The notes under the pieces: generated by a model
What the model was told of the DNA's origin: nothing
Database searches by the model: none
What the model saw: the letters and a program-made list of their open reading frames with translations, nothing else
Part shown: piece by piece, positions 34,974 to 43,843 of the stretch
Numbering within the stretch: the stretch's first letter is position 1
How the letters are laid out: every line of letters starts with the position of its first letter
NCBI GenBank assembly: GCA_029212965.1
Contig: JARGOV010000005.1
Span: 10,108-62,735 of the forward strand
Direction: 5' to 3'
Length of the DNA: 52,628 bases
Source of the DNA: Porticoccaceae bacterium
GTDB lineage: Bacteria > Pseudomonadota > Gammaproteobacteria > Pseudomonadales > Porticoccaceae
Program-made: the position numbers and the translations under genes

Positions 34974-35193
34974 GACTAAAGCTTTCCTCAAAAAGCCTTA
35001 TTCTAGCACTGACTCCGCTTTTGGCTCCGGGCATTTACGCCATTAAAGACCTTGCCAAAGCATTTGCCACGTAGAGCATGCATTTGTCTCGAGGGATTAA
35101 TTCTCGAATCTATCTTAAGAATATTGACCCATGAGCGTCATCGCAACTATAGTGGCCTGAGTCTTAGCGATTATTTGATGACCTGAACCCCTT

Positions 35194-35403
35194 ATGAGTA
35201 ATGATGTTTTATCCAACCTGGAAAATAAAATCGATCAGCTCGTGGCCCTAAGCGAGCGCCTGCAAAAAGAAAATGCGGGTTTGCGACAGCGTGAGTTGAA
35301 TTTATTGAAAGAAAAGGGCCAGTTGATGGAAAAAACTGAGCAGGCTCGCTCACGGGTAGAAAGCATGATTACCCGTCTCAAAACCCTCAACCCTGAAGGT
35401 TAA
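35194..35403 (+). CDS. TIGR02449-family coiled-coil protein (ZapB-like)
   Basis: 69 residues, almost entirely one heptad coiled coil (NLENKIDQLVALSERLQKEN, then LRQRELNLLKEKGQLMEKTE). Small proteins of this type sit just upstream of zapA in Pseudomonas and relatives. The form resembles the cell-division factor ZapB, and a role at the Z ring is plausible but inferred. It is followed 20 bases later by zapA, so the two are probably one transcript. Confidence 0.86.
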   Translation: MSNDVLSNLENKIDQLVALSERLQKENAGLRQRELNLLKEKGQLMEKTEQARSRVESMITRLKTLNPEG

Positions 35404-35423
35404 TCGCCAGTGAGCACAGACCA

Positions 35424-35729
35424 ATGAGTACAAGCGATACGGTGACTATTTTGGTGCTCGACAAAGAGTATCAGGTGAACTGCCCACCCGACCAACGCGA
35501 TGCTCTGCGACATGCAGCTCTTGAGCTTGACCAGCGCATGCGCACTATCCGCCAGAGCGGCAATGTTATCGGCCTTGAGCGTATCGCCATTATGGCCGCT
35601 CTAAATTTATCCTACGACCTGCTTGACACACAACACTTGGCCTCTGAAAGTGAAGCCAGCAATGAGCGCCTTGAACGTCTCGATCATAAAGTGTTGCAGG
35701 CCTTGCAAGCTCTTTCCTCCGAAAACTGA
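35424..35729 (+). CDS. zapA: Cell division protein ZapA
   Basis: 101 residues. An N-terminal strand region VTILVLDKEYQVNCPPDQRD leads to AALELDQRMRTIRQSG and the C-terminal coiled coil. ZapA bundles FtsZ filaments at the division site. The family motif around residues 20-45 is clear and the length is normal. Its position just upstream of 6S RNA and the fau gene is the conserved gammaproteobacterial order. Confidence 0.94.
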   Translation: MSTSDTVTILVLDKEYQVNCPPDQRDALRHAALELDQRMRTIRQSGNVIGLERIAIMAALNLSYDLLDTQHLASESEASNERLERLDHKVLQALQALSSEN

Positions 35730-35800
35730 AACGTCGATCGCTGATAGCAACAACGCCCACAATTCTCAATTTAAGGCATTCTTATCTCCCGCCGCTGCGC

Positions 35801-35806
35801 TATAAT
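35801..35806 (+). promoter_or_regulatory. -10 box of the 6S RNA promoter
   Basis: A perfect TATAAT lies 6-8 bases before the inferred 6S RNA 5' end. The matching -35 region (35778-35783) is weak. Confidence 0.65.
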
Positions 35807-35812
35807 GCAACA

Positions 35813-35981
35813 ACCTGGGGTGTTTGCCAGTCAAGAAGTTCTTGAGCCGATTTCTACACCAAGGGGGATTACCCGGACTACTGGTGTGCATATCCGCTTG
35901 CCGGAGAGCCTAATGTTGTACGGCGTCCCCCACCTTGAACCGTCGGGTTCAGGGCCACATTGACAGCGGCACTCCCGGGCC
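35813..35981 (+). ncRNA. ssrS: 6S RNA
   Basis: About 170 bases between zapA and fau, the conserved place for ssrS. The 5' CCTGGGG pairs with CTCCCGGG at the 3' end to close the molecule. Family-typical blocks are GCCAGTC, TTGAGCCGAT and the 3' ACCTTGAACC then GGGTTCA. A T-run follows the 3' end (35982-35986). 6S RNA mimics an open promoter and binds sigma-70 RNA polymerase in stationary phase. Ends are approximate; the 5' end is set by the TATAAT upstream. Confidence 0.92.
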
Positions 35982-36114
35982 TTTTTATGTTTATCTGTGG
36001 GTATGACTTAGCACTGTCGTTTGCGGGTCGCTATATAGCGCTACTCGTATTCAATACCCAAGCCTTGGCTTGTCACACGATTGCTCCAAAGATACTCAGA
36101 GCTAGCCGGAGGGA

Positions 36115-36735
36115 TTGAGCATCACCAATGACCCACCCATCAATCGCCAAATTCTTCGCCAGCGACGGCGCAAACTCTCTGCCCGCCAGCAGCAACGTGC
36201 CAGCACCGCCCTGAGCCAACATTTACAAAGACTGCAAAAATTTCGACAGGCCCGTCGCATCGCCTACTATTTAGCCAATGATGGCGAAATCTCTCCCCAC
36301 TTTGCCATCGCCAATGCCCAACGGCGCGGCCAACAGACCTACCTGCCCGTATTGCATCCGCTGAAATACAACCGACTCTACTTTATCGGCCATCGCCACC
36401 AGCCACGGCTGCGGCGTAATCGCTTTGGTATTTTTGAACCCCAACTCGGTAAAAACCCAGTGGCAGCGGTTTGGACCCTCAACGTCATTCTCTTGCCGTT
36501 GGTCGCATTTGACCGTGGCGGTAATCGCCTGGGTATGGGCGGCGGTTTTTACGACCGCAGCCTAGCCCGGCTGCCTGAGTCCAACATGAAACGCCCTCTG
36601 TTAATTGGCCTCGCCCACCACTGTCAGGAAGTCCCGCAATTACAAGCCCAAAATTGGGATATACCCCTCGATATAATTGCCACTGACAAAGAGCTCATTC
36701 ACATCGATAGCCAGACGCCACCTAGCAAGGAATGA
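36115..36735 (+). CDS. fau: 5-formyltetrahydrofolate cyclo-ligase
   Basis: 206 residues. It converts 5-formyl-THF to 5,10-methenyl-THF with ATP. The N-terminal Arg-rich ILRQRRRKLSARQQQRAS, YYLANDGEISPHF, and the nucleotide loop NRLGMGGGFYDRSLA (about 138-152) are typical. The start is a TTG with GGAGGG only 3 bases away, an unusually tight spacing; the in-frame ATC two codons on has better spacing but is a rare start. The last 4 bases overlap the pyruvate kinase start. It follows 6S RNA, as in E. coli. Confidence 0.93.
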   Translation: MSITNDPPINRQILRQRRRKLSARQQQRASTALSQHLQRLQKFRQARRIAYYLANDGEISPHFAIANAQRRGQQTYLPVLHPLKYNRLYFIGHRHQPRLRRNRFGIFEPQLGKNPVAAVWTLNVILLPLVAFDRGGNRLGMGGGFYDRSLARLPESNMKRPLLIGLAHHCQEVPQLQAQNWDIPLDIIATDKELIHIDSQTPPSKE

Positions 36736-38147
36736 CGATGAGAAAAACCAAAATTATTTGCACTATTGGACCAGCCACCAATTCGCTGGCGGTACTCAGC
36801 CAATTGGCCGAGGCTGGCATGAATGTCGCCCGACTTAATATGTCCCATGGCGACCACGCTTCTCACGCTGCGGTGATCGCCAATATTCGACAACTCAACA
36901 GCACGCGCTCGCAACCGATTGCCATCCTGCTCGACACCCAGGGGCCGGAAATTCGCACCGGTGCTATCAAGCAAGAGCTTAATTTGGTCGAGGGGGATAT
37001 TATTTCTGTCGTGGCCCGCAGTGATGCCGATGTCGAGGAGAGCTCCATACAAATTAATTACGAAGACCTGATTCACGACGTTCACGTCGGCGACAAAATC
37101 ACTGTGGATAATGGTCTTATCAACCTCGAAGTGCTGGAAAAAAATCAGCAAATCATGAAGTGTCGAATCATCGACGGCGGCCTGTTAAAAAGTAAACGTC
37201 ACGTCAATCTGCCCGGCATTCGCGTTAATTTACCCGCCATCACCGAGAAAGATAAAAAGGATATTGCCTTCGCCCGAACCCAGCAAGTTGACTTTATCGC
37301 GCTGTCTTTTGTGCGTCGCGCCGATGATATTGCACAGTTGCGCCAATTGCTGGGCGACGATGTCGCCAATATCAAGGTCATCGCAAAAATTGAAGACCAA
37401 GAGGGCTTAACGAATTTAGCAGACATCATCACCGCGAGTGACGGCATCATGGTGGCCCGTGGTGACCTCGGCGTGGAAATCCCCATGGAGGTCCTGCCAC
37501 GGGTTCAGCGGCGCATCATTCGCCAGTGTGCGATACATGGCAAGCGCGTTATTGTCGCCACTCACATGCTCGAGTCAATGATCAATAACCCGATGCCGAC
37601 CAGGGCCGAAGTCACCGATGTCGCCAATGCCATTTATGAAGAGGCCGACGCGATTATGCTATCGGGCGAAACCACGATCGGGAAACACCCGGTACGTTGT
37701 GTTGAAACACTCGATCGTATTGCCCGCTCCATCGAAAAAAGCCGGGGTTTGTTATTCAGTGAGGAACTCATTTGCGATAACGACAAACAACAGGTCTCCG
37801 TAGCTGCGGTGCGGCTCGCCGAGGCCATTGGCGCGAAGGGAATTATCGTACCCACTAAAACAGGGCGCATGGCCAACTACGTCACCAATTGTCACCCCCA
37901 GACACCGGTAATTTGCGCCTTTTCCTTTGATGGGCACACCCACCGACAATTGGTGTTGAACCGCAACATACATAGTTACCGCATCGACTTTAATGAAAAC
38001 CCCGAGAAGTTACTCGCCGCTGCGGCGAGCATTCTCTTACAGCGCGGCGACTTCTCTAGAGAGGATAAAATGGTGGTGATATCTGATACTCTGGGCCACA
38101 CCAATGTCGATGCCATTCAAATTCGAACCCTCGACAGCCTCGCTTGA
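36732..38147 (+). CDS. pyk: Pyruvate kinase
   Basis: 471 residues. It makes pyruvate and ATP from phosphoenolpyruvate. Landmarks are TKIICTIGPAT and MNVARLNMSHGDH at the N-terminus, the B-domain insertion (about 70-165), KIEDQEGLTNL (catalytic Lys), MVARGDLGVEIP and MLSGETTIGKHPV (about 312-324). The C-terminal domain is complete. The start overlaps the fau stop by 4 bases (ATGA), so expression is coupled to the folate enzyme, an uncommon pairing. It is convergent with ilvA, 16 bases apart, without a visible terminator. Confidence 0.95.
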   Translation: MTMRKTKIICTIGPATNSLAVLSQLAEAGMNVARLNMSHGDHASHAAVIANIRQLNSTRSQPIAILLDTQGPEIRTGAIKQELNLVEGDIISVVARSDADVEESSIQINYEDLIHDVHVGDKITVDNGLINLEVLEKNQQIMKCRIIDGGLLKSKRHVNLPGIRVNLPAITEKDKKDIAFARTQQVDFIALSFVRRADDIAQLRQLLGDDVANIKVIAKIEDQEGLTNLADIITASDGIMVARGDLGVEIPMEVLPRVQRRIIRQCAIHGKRVIVATHMLESMINNPMPTRAEVTDVANAIYEEADAIMLSGETTIGKHPVRCVETLDRIARSIEKSRGLLFSEELICDNDKQQVSVAAVRLAEAIGAKGIIVPTKTGRMANYVTNCHPQTPVICAFSFDGHTHRQLVLNRNIHSYRIDFNENPEKLLAAAASILLQRGDFSREDKMVVISDTLGHTNVDAIQIRTLDSLA

Positions 38148-38163
38148 AGGTACTGAAAACCGC

Positions 38164-39678
38164 TCATTGACCGAGGAAAAACCGATAGGCATCGTTCTTC
38201 GTCTCTTCGTGATAGCGGTAGTGCAGAGCATCGAGAAAAATGCCAACATCGACACGCTCTGCAGGCGGCACCTGTAAGCCGACCAAGACTCGACCAAAGG
38301 CCGAGCCGTGATTACGGTAGTGGAACATAGAAATATTCCAGCGCCCACCCAGCTTACCAAGAAAGTTTGACAAGGCTCCCGGGCGCTCAGGAAACTCAAA
38401 GCGATACACCACTTCGTCGGCAATCTCCGGGGCGCGCCCACCGACCATATAGCGGATATGTAATTTGGCGATTTCATTATCGGTCATATCAACCACGGCA
38501 TAATCTTTGGCCAACAAATCGTCGACCAAAGCCTGGCGATCGGCATCGGAGCTCACCTGGATGCCAACAAAGATATGGGCATCACCAGCATCGGCGTAGC
38601 GGTAATTAAATTCACTCACCATGCGTTGACTCAGCGCCTGACAAAAACGCTTAAAGCTGCCCGGCTTTTCGGGAATGGTCACCGCTAACACCGCCTCGCG
38701 CTTTTCACCAATTTCGGTGCGCTCGGATATGTAGCGCAACCGGTCAAAGTTCATATTGGCCCCACTATCGATCGCCAATAACGTTTCACCACTACAACCC
38801 TTTTGCTGCACATATTTTTTCAGTCCGGCGAGCCCAAGGGCTCCCGCGGGTTCGCAAATCGACCGCGTATCATCAAAAATATCTTTAATAGCGGCGCAGA
38901 TTTCATCTGTTGACACGGTAATGACATCATCAATGCTATCGCGCAAGACGCGAAAGGTTTCTTTACCAATCTGTGCCACAGCAGTGCCATCGGCAAACAG
39001 ACCCACATCTTTCAATGTCACCCGTCGGCCTTTTTCCATCGCCGCTGCTAGGCAGGCGGCATCTTCGGATTCCACGGCAATCACTTGAATTTCAGGGCGT
39101 ACATATTTTACATAGGCAACAATGCCCGCACACAAACCACCCCCACCTACCGGCACAAAAATGGCGTTTAACGGGCCAGGATGTTGGCGCAGAATTTCCA
39201 CTGCCACCGTGCCCTGCCCCGCGATCACATCGGGGTCATCAAAGGGATGGATGTAAACCAAGCCCTTTTCAGCCACCAATTTTTGCGCATGGGCCGCCGC
39301 ACCATCGTAAGTGTCGCCCTGCAACACGACCTTCGCGCCACGGGCTCGCACCGCATCAATTTTAATTTGTGGGGTCGTGCGCGGCATCACGATGGTCGCT
39401 TTAACACCCATTTTTTTCGCCGCCATCGCCAAGCCCTGAGCATGATTGCCGGCCGAGGCCGCGATCACTCCCGCCGCGCGCTCACTGTCACTGAGCTTGC
39501 GCATTTTGTTGTAGGCACCACGCAATTTAAACGAAAACACCGGCTGTAAATCCTCACGCTTTAATAGCACTTGATTGTCGATGCGTGCCGACAAAATAGG
39601 GGCAGCATCGATCGGCGTCTCAATGGCGAGATCATAAATGCGGGCATCGAGAATTCTTTTCACATAGCTTTTTGGCAT
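38164..39678 (-). CDS. ilvA: Biosynthetic threonine deaminase
   Basis: 504 residues from the ATG at 39678 (MPKSYVKRILDARIYD). A TTG six codons earlier is also open; neither has a clear ribosome site. PLP domain with the Schiff-base Lys in FSFKLRGAYNKM, SAGNHAQGLA and the phosphate loop VGGGGLCAG. The C-terminal third has two ACT-like regulatory domains (about 325-504, LAVTIPEKPGSFKRFC and YRFEFPERPGALSNFL), which marks the isoleucine-inhibited biosynthetic form rather than the catabolic one. It makes 2-oxobutanoate, first step to isoleucine. Confidence 0.95.
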   Translation of the reverse strand: MPKSYVKRILDARIYDLAIETPIDAAPILSARIDNQVLLKREDLQPVFSFKLRGAYNKMRKLSDSERAAGVIAASAGNHAQGLAMAAKKMGVKATIVMPRTTPQIKIDAVRARGAKVVLQGDTYDGAAAHAQKLVAEKGLVYIHPFDDPDVIAGQGTVAVEILRQHPGPLNAIFVPVGGGGLCAGIVAYVKYVRPEIQVIAVESEDAACLAAAMEKGRRVTLKDVGLFADGTAVAQIGKETFRVLRDSIDDVITVSTDEICAAIKDIFDDTRSICEPAGALGLAGLKKYVQQKGCSGETLLAIDSGANMNFDRLRYISERTEIGEKREAVLAVTIPEKPGSFKRFCQALSQRMVSEFNYRYADAGDAHIFVGIQVSSDADRQALVDDLLAKDYAVVDMTDNEIAKLHIRYMVGGRAPEIADEVVYRFEFPERPGALSNFLGKLGGRWNISMFHYRNHGSAFGRVLVGLQVPPAERVDVGIFLDALHYRYHEETKNDAYRFFLGQ

Positions 39679-39832
39679 TCTGGTACGGGTCCGCAATTTT
39701 TGGGAAGTGTGGGTGTAGTATTGTGTTCAAACGCAATCGTAGTTTCTTGGCAAGACTAACACCAGCCCTGATAAGAAAATCCCTTCACCGTATCGTCAAC
39801 AATTGTATCGCCAACAAACTCGCCTGCTCGGA

Positions 39833-39838
39833 TATAAT
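39833..39838 (+). promoter_or_regulatory. -10 box upstream of rpiA
   Basis: A perfect TATAAT about 25 bases before the rpiA start, in the ilvA-rpiA divergent region. I found no good -35 at 16-18 bases. Confidence 0.5.
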
Positions 39839-39862
39839 GCCACCCTATTTTCGGAGTTCTGT

Positions 39863-40558
39863 ATGTCTAAAAATCAAATATCGCAAGATCAACTCAAACA
39901 AGCCGCCGCTCAGGCCGCTATCGACTATGTCCTCAAACACCTGGAAGACGATGCCTACCTCGGCATTGGCACCGGCTCTACGGCCAATTGTTTTATCGAT
40001 TTACTCGCACAATATAAGGGCCGCATAAAAGGTACGGTCGCCAGCTCCGAGGCCAGCGCCCAACGCTTGCGCGATCACGGTATTAATGTGCTCGAGTTGA
40101 ATACTACCGGCGGCGTGCAAATTTATGTCGACGGTGCCGATGAACTAAACCCTGCACTAGAACTCATCAAAGGTGGCGGCGGGGCTCTAACCCGAGAAAA
40201 AATTATTGCCGCAGCGGCCGACGATTTTGTGTGTATTGCCGATCAAAGTAAATGGGTTGACCACCTAGGGCAATTCCCCGTACCCGTCGAAGTCATTCCC
40301 ATGGCGCGCAGTTACGTGGCCCGCGAAATTTTTAAACTCGGCGGTGAAGCCGTCTACCGCCAAGGCGTAGTCACCGACAATGGCAATGCCATTCTCGATG
40401 TGCAGCGTCTACACCCCATTGCCGCGCCGAAAGCCCTGGAAGAAAAACTTAACAATATCACCGGGGTAGTAACCAACGGTTTATTCGCCCTGCGCCCGGC
40501 TAACTGCGTATTACTGAGCACCCCCGAAGGTGTTAAAACACTCAAACCCTCTGTCTGA
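39863..40558 (+). CDS. rpiA: Ribose-5-phosphate isomerase A
   Basis: 231 residues from the ATG at 39863 ([15 protein letters not shown]), with GGAG 7 bases upstream. The open frame extends 20 codons further, but that stretch covers the TATAAT promoter box. Landmarks are [13 protein letters not shown] (about 34-46), [20 protein letters not shown] (catalytic Glu) and [13 protein letters not shown]. It interconverts ribose-5-P and ribulose-5-P in the pentose phosphate pathway. Divergent from ilvA, as in E. coli-type genomes where the two are also close. Confidence 0.97.
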   Translation: MSKNQISQDQLKQAAAQAAIDYVLKHLEDDAYLGIGTGSTANCFIDLLAQYKGRIKGTVASSEASAQRLRDHGINVLELNTTGGVQIYVDGADELNPALELIKGGGGALTREKIIAAAADDFVCIADQSKWVDHLGQFPVPVEVIPMARSYVAREIFKLGGEAVYRQGVVTDNGNAILDVQRLHPIAAPKALEEKLNNITGVVTNGLFALRPANCVLLSTPEGVKTLKPSV

Positions 40559-40616
40559 GGCCACAATATTTCCTCAACCAAAGAATATTTGCGCAACCAA
40601 AGATAGTGAAGAATAC

Positions 40617-41297
40617 ATGCAACTCACCGACGCCATTCACAGCCGTATTTCAGCGCGAGGCTTTCTCGATAAGCCCGTGGCCGAGTCCACCGTTCGACAG
40701 ATACTCGACCTCGCCCGACACGCACCCTCGGGCAGCAATATGCAACCCTGGCAGGTACATGCCGTCAGCGGTAAACGCCTTGAGCGGGTGATTCAAGCCT
40801 CTCTCGCCTTTGCCGAACAAAACCCTATAGGCAGCCGCAAAAAAGAATTTCAAACCCCAGCTGAGAACTTTATTCAGCCCTACAAAGGGCGACGCTATGC
40901 CGTTGGCATGGGCTTGTACGACGCCCTTGGCATTGACCGTAAAGACAAGGTTCGACGCAACGAACAGCTAATGCAAAATTTTTATTTTTTCGGTGCGCCA
41001 GTGGGCTTGTTTTTTTCCATCCATCGCAGCCTGATGCCAGGCCAGCTAGGTGATATGGGCATATTTATGGGCAATGTCATGCTCGCCGCCCGGGAGTTTG
41101 ACCTACACACCTGTGCCCAGGGATTTTGGCAAGACGTTCAGCCTGTACTCCACGACGTGCTCGACATTGGTGAAGACTACTTCATTTTCAATGGCATGGC
41201 CCTCGGTTATATTGACCCCGAGCACCCCGCCAACAATCTGGTTAGTGGCCGTGAAGACCTTGACGTGTTTTGCCAGTTCGACGGTTTTGAACAATAA
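40617..41297 (+). CDS. Nitroreductase-family FMN oxidoreductase
   Basis: 226 residues from the ATG at 40617 (MQLTDAIHSRISARGF). The frame extends back into rpiA, which is not credible. FMN-binding motifs are SRISARGFLDKPV and ARHAPSGSNMQPWQVHAVSG; the dimer core carries QLGDMGIFMGNVMLAARE. The C-terminal part has the usual GMALGYID. These enzymes reduce nitroaromatics, quinones or flavin-like substrates with NAD(P)H. The physiological substrate is unknown. Upstream of purU on the same strand, but separated by 79 bases. Confidence 0.92.
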   Translation: MQLTDAIHSRISARGFLDKPVAESTVRQILDLARHAPSGSNMQPWQVHAVSGKRLERVIQASLAFAEQNPIGSRKKEFQTPAENFIQPYKGRRYAVGMGLYDALGIDRKDKVRRNEQLMQNFYFFGAPVGLFFSIHRSLMPGQLGDMGIFMGNVMLAAREFDLHTCAQGFWQDVQPVLHDVLDIGEDYFIFNGMALGYIDPEHPANNLVSGREDLDVFCQFDGFEQ

Positions 41298-41376
41298 GGT
41301 CATAATCGAAAAGCCAAGCGTACTGTGTTATCCGCACTCGTATTAACACGAGCATAACCATTAACAAGAGCACAAC

Positions 41377-42234
41377 ATGCACCAAGATAGTTATCGCTTA
41401 ATTATTGCCTGTCCCGACAAAGTCGGCATCGTCGCCGCCGTCAGCTCCTTTCTCGCCCAGGAAGGGGGCCTGATCACCGAGGCCAACCACTACCTCGACC
41501 CCGACTCAAGCTGGTTTTTTACCCGCCAGGTGATCGCGGCCCAGTCACTGCCCTATGGTGTCGATGAGTTGCGGGCGCGTTTTGCCCCGCTGGGTGAAAA
41601 GTTCGCTATGGAGTGGCGCATTACTGAAACCGCCCAACCAAAGCGCGTCGCCCTTCTAGCCAGCAAGCAGGCCCACTGCCTGTCAGATTTACTCTATCGC
41701 TGGCGCAGTAAAGAGCTGTCTTACGATATCACCGGCGTTATCTCTAATCACAACGATCTGCGCAGTTATGTCGAGTGGCACAGCTTGCCCTACCATCACG
41801 AACCGGTTACACCGGACACCAAAGCGGAACACTTCGCAAAAATTTTAGCCTTGCTCGATGACATGCAGCCCGATGTCATCGTCCTCGCCCGCTATATGCA
41901 AATTCTGCCACCAGATATCTGCTCACTGTACGCCGGGCGTATTATTAATATCCACCACAGCTTTCTACCCGCATTTGCCGGTGCTCGCCCCTACCACCAG
42001 GCCGCTGAACGTGGCGTCAAATTGATTGGCGCCACGTGTCACTATGTCACTGACGAGTTGGACGCCGGCCCGATCATCGACCAGGATGTGGCACGTATCA
42101 GTCACCATGACAGCATCGATGACATGGTCAGAATCGGCAAAGATGTTGAAAAAATGGTGCTGGCAAGGGGGTTACGCTATCACCTCGAAGACCGCGTTTT
42201 GGTACACGGCAATAAAACCATTGTCTTTGAATAG
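41377..42234 (+). CDS. purU: Formyltetrahydrofolate deformylase
   Basis: 285 residues. The N-terminal ACT domain (about 5-85) is followed by the formyl-transferase-like domain with RVALLASKQAHCLSDLL. The catalytic block is NIHHSFLPAFAGARPYHQA and, after it, GATCHYVTDELDAGPIIDQD, with Asn, His and Asp. It releases formate from 10-formyl-THF and so regenerates THF. In Pseudomonas, purU genes can be tied to demethylation of glycine betaine or sarcosine, but no such genes are here. Confidence 0.97.
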   Translation: MHQDSYRLIIACPDKVGIVAAVSSFLAQEGGLITEANHYLDPDSSWFFTRQVIAAQSLPYGVDELRARFAPLGEKFAMEWRITETAQPKRVALLASKQAHCLSDLLYRWRSKELSYDITGVISNHNDLRSYVEWHSLPYHHEPVTPDTKAEHFAKILALLDDMQPDVIVLARYMQILPPDICSLYAGRIINIHHSFLPAFAGARPYHQAAERGVKLIGATCHYVTDELDAGPIIDQDVARISHHDSIDDMVRIGKDVEKMVLARGLRYHLEDRVLVHGNKTIVFE

Positions 42235-42278
42235 ACCTTATTTAGAAAGTGCACGATGAATAAAACAAGGATGGCAGC

Positions 42279-43304
42279 TTGAGCCAAGTACATAGCACCG
42301 ACGTCGCCATTATTGGCGCCGGCCCCATTGGATTATTTAGCGTCTTTCAATGTGGCATGTTGAAAATGTCCTGCCATGTTATCGACGCCCTGCCCGCAAC
42401 GGGAGGCCAGTGCACTGCCCTGTACCCAGAAAAGCCGATATTTGATATTCCCGCTGCACCCAATATAAATGCCCTCGACTTGATTGAGCGTCTGGAAAAA
42501 CAAATCGAGCCTTTTAAGCCCGTCATCCACCTCAACCAGCAGGTCACCGAGCTGGAGAAAATTGACGACCACTGGCACTTAAGTACATCCACGGGCCTGC
42601 AAATTCAGGCCCGCGCCATTATCATTGCCGCCGGTGCAGGTGCCTTCGGTCCCAACAAACCCCCGCTGGAAAATATAGAACAATTTGAAGGCAGCTCAGT
42701 GCACTACATGGTGCAAAAACGTGAAGATTTTCGCGACCAGTGCATTGTCATCGCCGGGGGTGGAGATTCCGCCGTCGACTGGGCTTCGTCACTGGCCGAT
42801 GTCGCCGCCAAGGTTTACGTCATTCATCGCCGCGACCGCTTTCGTGCCGCACCCGAAACAGTCGCACAAATGAAGGCCTTGGCCGAGGCGGGAAAAATTG
42901 AACTGGTGATTCCCTATCAACTGGCCTCATTGGAAGGCGAAGGTGACACACTCAAGACCGTGGTGGTGAAAACACTAGATGGCGACGAACGACGTCTTGA
43001 GGCTAACCACCTACTGTCGTTTTTTGGCCTTGCCTCTAAGTTGGGGCCAATCAATACCTGGGGGCTGGATATTCTCAACGGCCTTATTAAAGTTGAACCC
43101 ACCACTTGTGCGACCAATATTGAAGGTATATTTGCCGTCGGCGATATCGCCGACTACCCCCATAAACTAAAACTGATTCTCAGTGGCTTTGCAGAGGCAG
43201 CACAAGCGGCCCACGCGGCCTATCGGGTGGTGAACCCGGGACAAGCACTGAACTTTGAACACTCGACAACTTCTGGCCTGCCCACCATAGAAGCCGCTGA
43301 TTGA
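42279..43304 (+). CDS. Thioredoxin-reductase-like ferredoxin-NADP reductase
   Basis: 341 residues. FAD site VAIIGAGPIGLFSVFQCG near residue 9; substrate-region TGGQCTALYPEKPIFDIPAA; NADP site CIVIAGGGDSAVDWASSLAD (about 150-169); and FAVGDIADYPHKLKLIL near the C-terminus. It lacks the CxxC of thioredoxin reductase, as expected for this FNR family. The TTG start has AAGGA 7 bases upstream. A [2Fe-2S] ferredoxin gene follows 56 bases later, the likely partner. The final electron acceptor is not encoded nearby. Confidence 0.93.
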   Translation: MSQVHSTDVAIIGAGPIGLFSVFQCGMLKMSCHVIDALPATGGQCTALYPEKPIFDIPAAPNINALDLIERLEKQIEPFKPVIHLNQQVTELEKIDDHWHLSTSTGLQIQARAIIIAAGAGAFGPNKPPLENIEQFEGSSVHYMVQKREDFRDQCIVIAGGGDSAVDWASSLADVAAKVYVIHRRDRFRAAPETVAQMKALAEAGKIELVIPYQLASLEGEGDTLKTVVVKTLDGDERRLEANHLLSFFGLASKLGPINTWGLDILNGLIKVEPTTCATNIEGIFAVGDIADYPHKLKLILSGFAEAAQAAHAAYRVVNPGQALNFEHSTTSGLPTIEAAD

Positions 43305-43360
43305 ATCCTAAAGGACACGAATCACCACACCACTGACACACCTGCGAGGAAACAAACCTG

Positions 43361-43675
43361 ATGACAGCACTGACGTTTATCAAACCCGACGGTGAACAAG
43401 TCACCGTTGAAGCCACTAACGGCGCCACCGTCATGGAAGTTGCCAAAGAAAATGATATGCCCATGCTCGCGGCCTGCGGCGGTTCTTTGGCCTGTGCTAC
43501 TTGCCACGTGATTGTCGACGACGCCTGGTACGACAAAACGGGTGAGATATCAGAGGACGAGGAAGACCTCCTCGATACCGCTCACGACCTGACACACACC
43601 TCACGCCTGTGCTGCCAGATAAAAGTCAGTGATGCGCTTGACGGTATGGTAATGACCCTACCGCCTATGGATTAA
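43361..43675 (+). CDS. [2Fe-2S] ferredoxin, adrenodoxin type
   Basis: 104 residues. Cluster ligands Cys39, Cys45 and Cys48 (C-x5-C-x2-C) and Cys85 in RLCCQI, where Cys84 is an extra adjacent cysteine. The acidic segment EISEDEEDLLD lies between. It is distinct from the ferredoxin beside the P450. It probably receives electrons from the reductase just upstream. A rho-independent terminator follows its stop. Confidence 0.95.
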   Translation: MTALTFIKPDGEQVTVEATNGATVMEVAKENDMPMLAACGGSLACATCHVIVDDAWYDKTGEISEDEEDLLDTAHDLTHTSRLCCQIKVSDALDGMVMTLPPMD

Positions 43676-43686
43676 AGCGTCGGCAT

Positions 43687-43732
43687 AATACCCGGCTTGT
43701 GGTGCCTTACGCGCCCACCCGGGTATTTTTTT
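43687..43732 (+). terminator. Rho-independent terminator after the ferredoxin gene
   Basis: AATACCCGG pairs with CCGGGTATT across a 23-base loop and runs into a T-tract (43726-43732). It lies 12 bases after the stop. Confidence 0.8.
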
Positions 43733-43738
43733 ACTCGC

Positions 43739-43802
43739 TTATCCACTCTGCCTACACAGCACTATCACAGTAATTTCACAACTTTTCCCAGACTTATCCA
43801 CA
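43739..43802 (+). other. DnaA-box pair in the ferredoxin-srkA intergenic region
   Basis: A perfect E. coli-type DnaA box TTATCCACA lies at 43794-43802, and a one-mismatch copy TTATCCACT at 43739-43747. Both have the same orientation and are 55 bases apart, about five helical turns. The spacer is AT-rich. No origin-linked genes are near, so this is at most a DnaA-binding or regulatory site. Confidence 0.5.
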
Positions 43803-43843
43803 GCTCGCCGCAATGTACGCCCTAGCCCCCCGAATCAAAACAT

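Noticed and set aside
36029-36072. Short palindromes CGCTATATAGCG and CAAGCC/GGCTTG between 6S RNA and fau
   Set aside because: Noted as possible structure, but short, and no promoter or terminator features support a function.
39803-39862. 20-codon N-terminal extension of RpiA
   Set aside because: The stretch includes the TATAAT box, and the ATG at 39863 has a GGAG ribosome site.
40530-40616. Extended N-terminus for the nitroreductase overlapping rpiA
   Set aside because: The family begins at MQLTDAIHSR, and the extra part overlaps the rpiA coding sequence.
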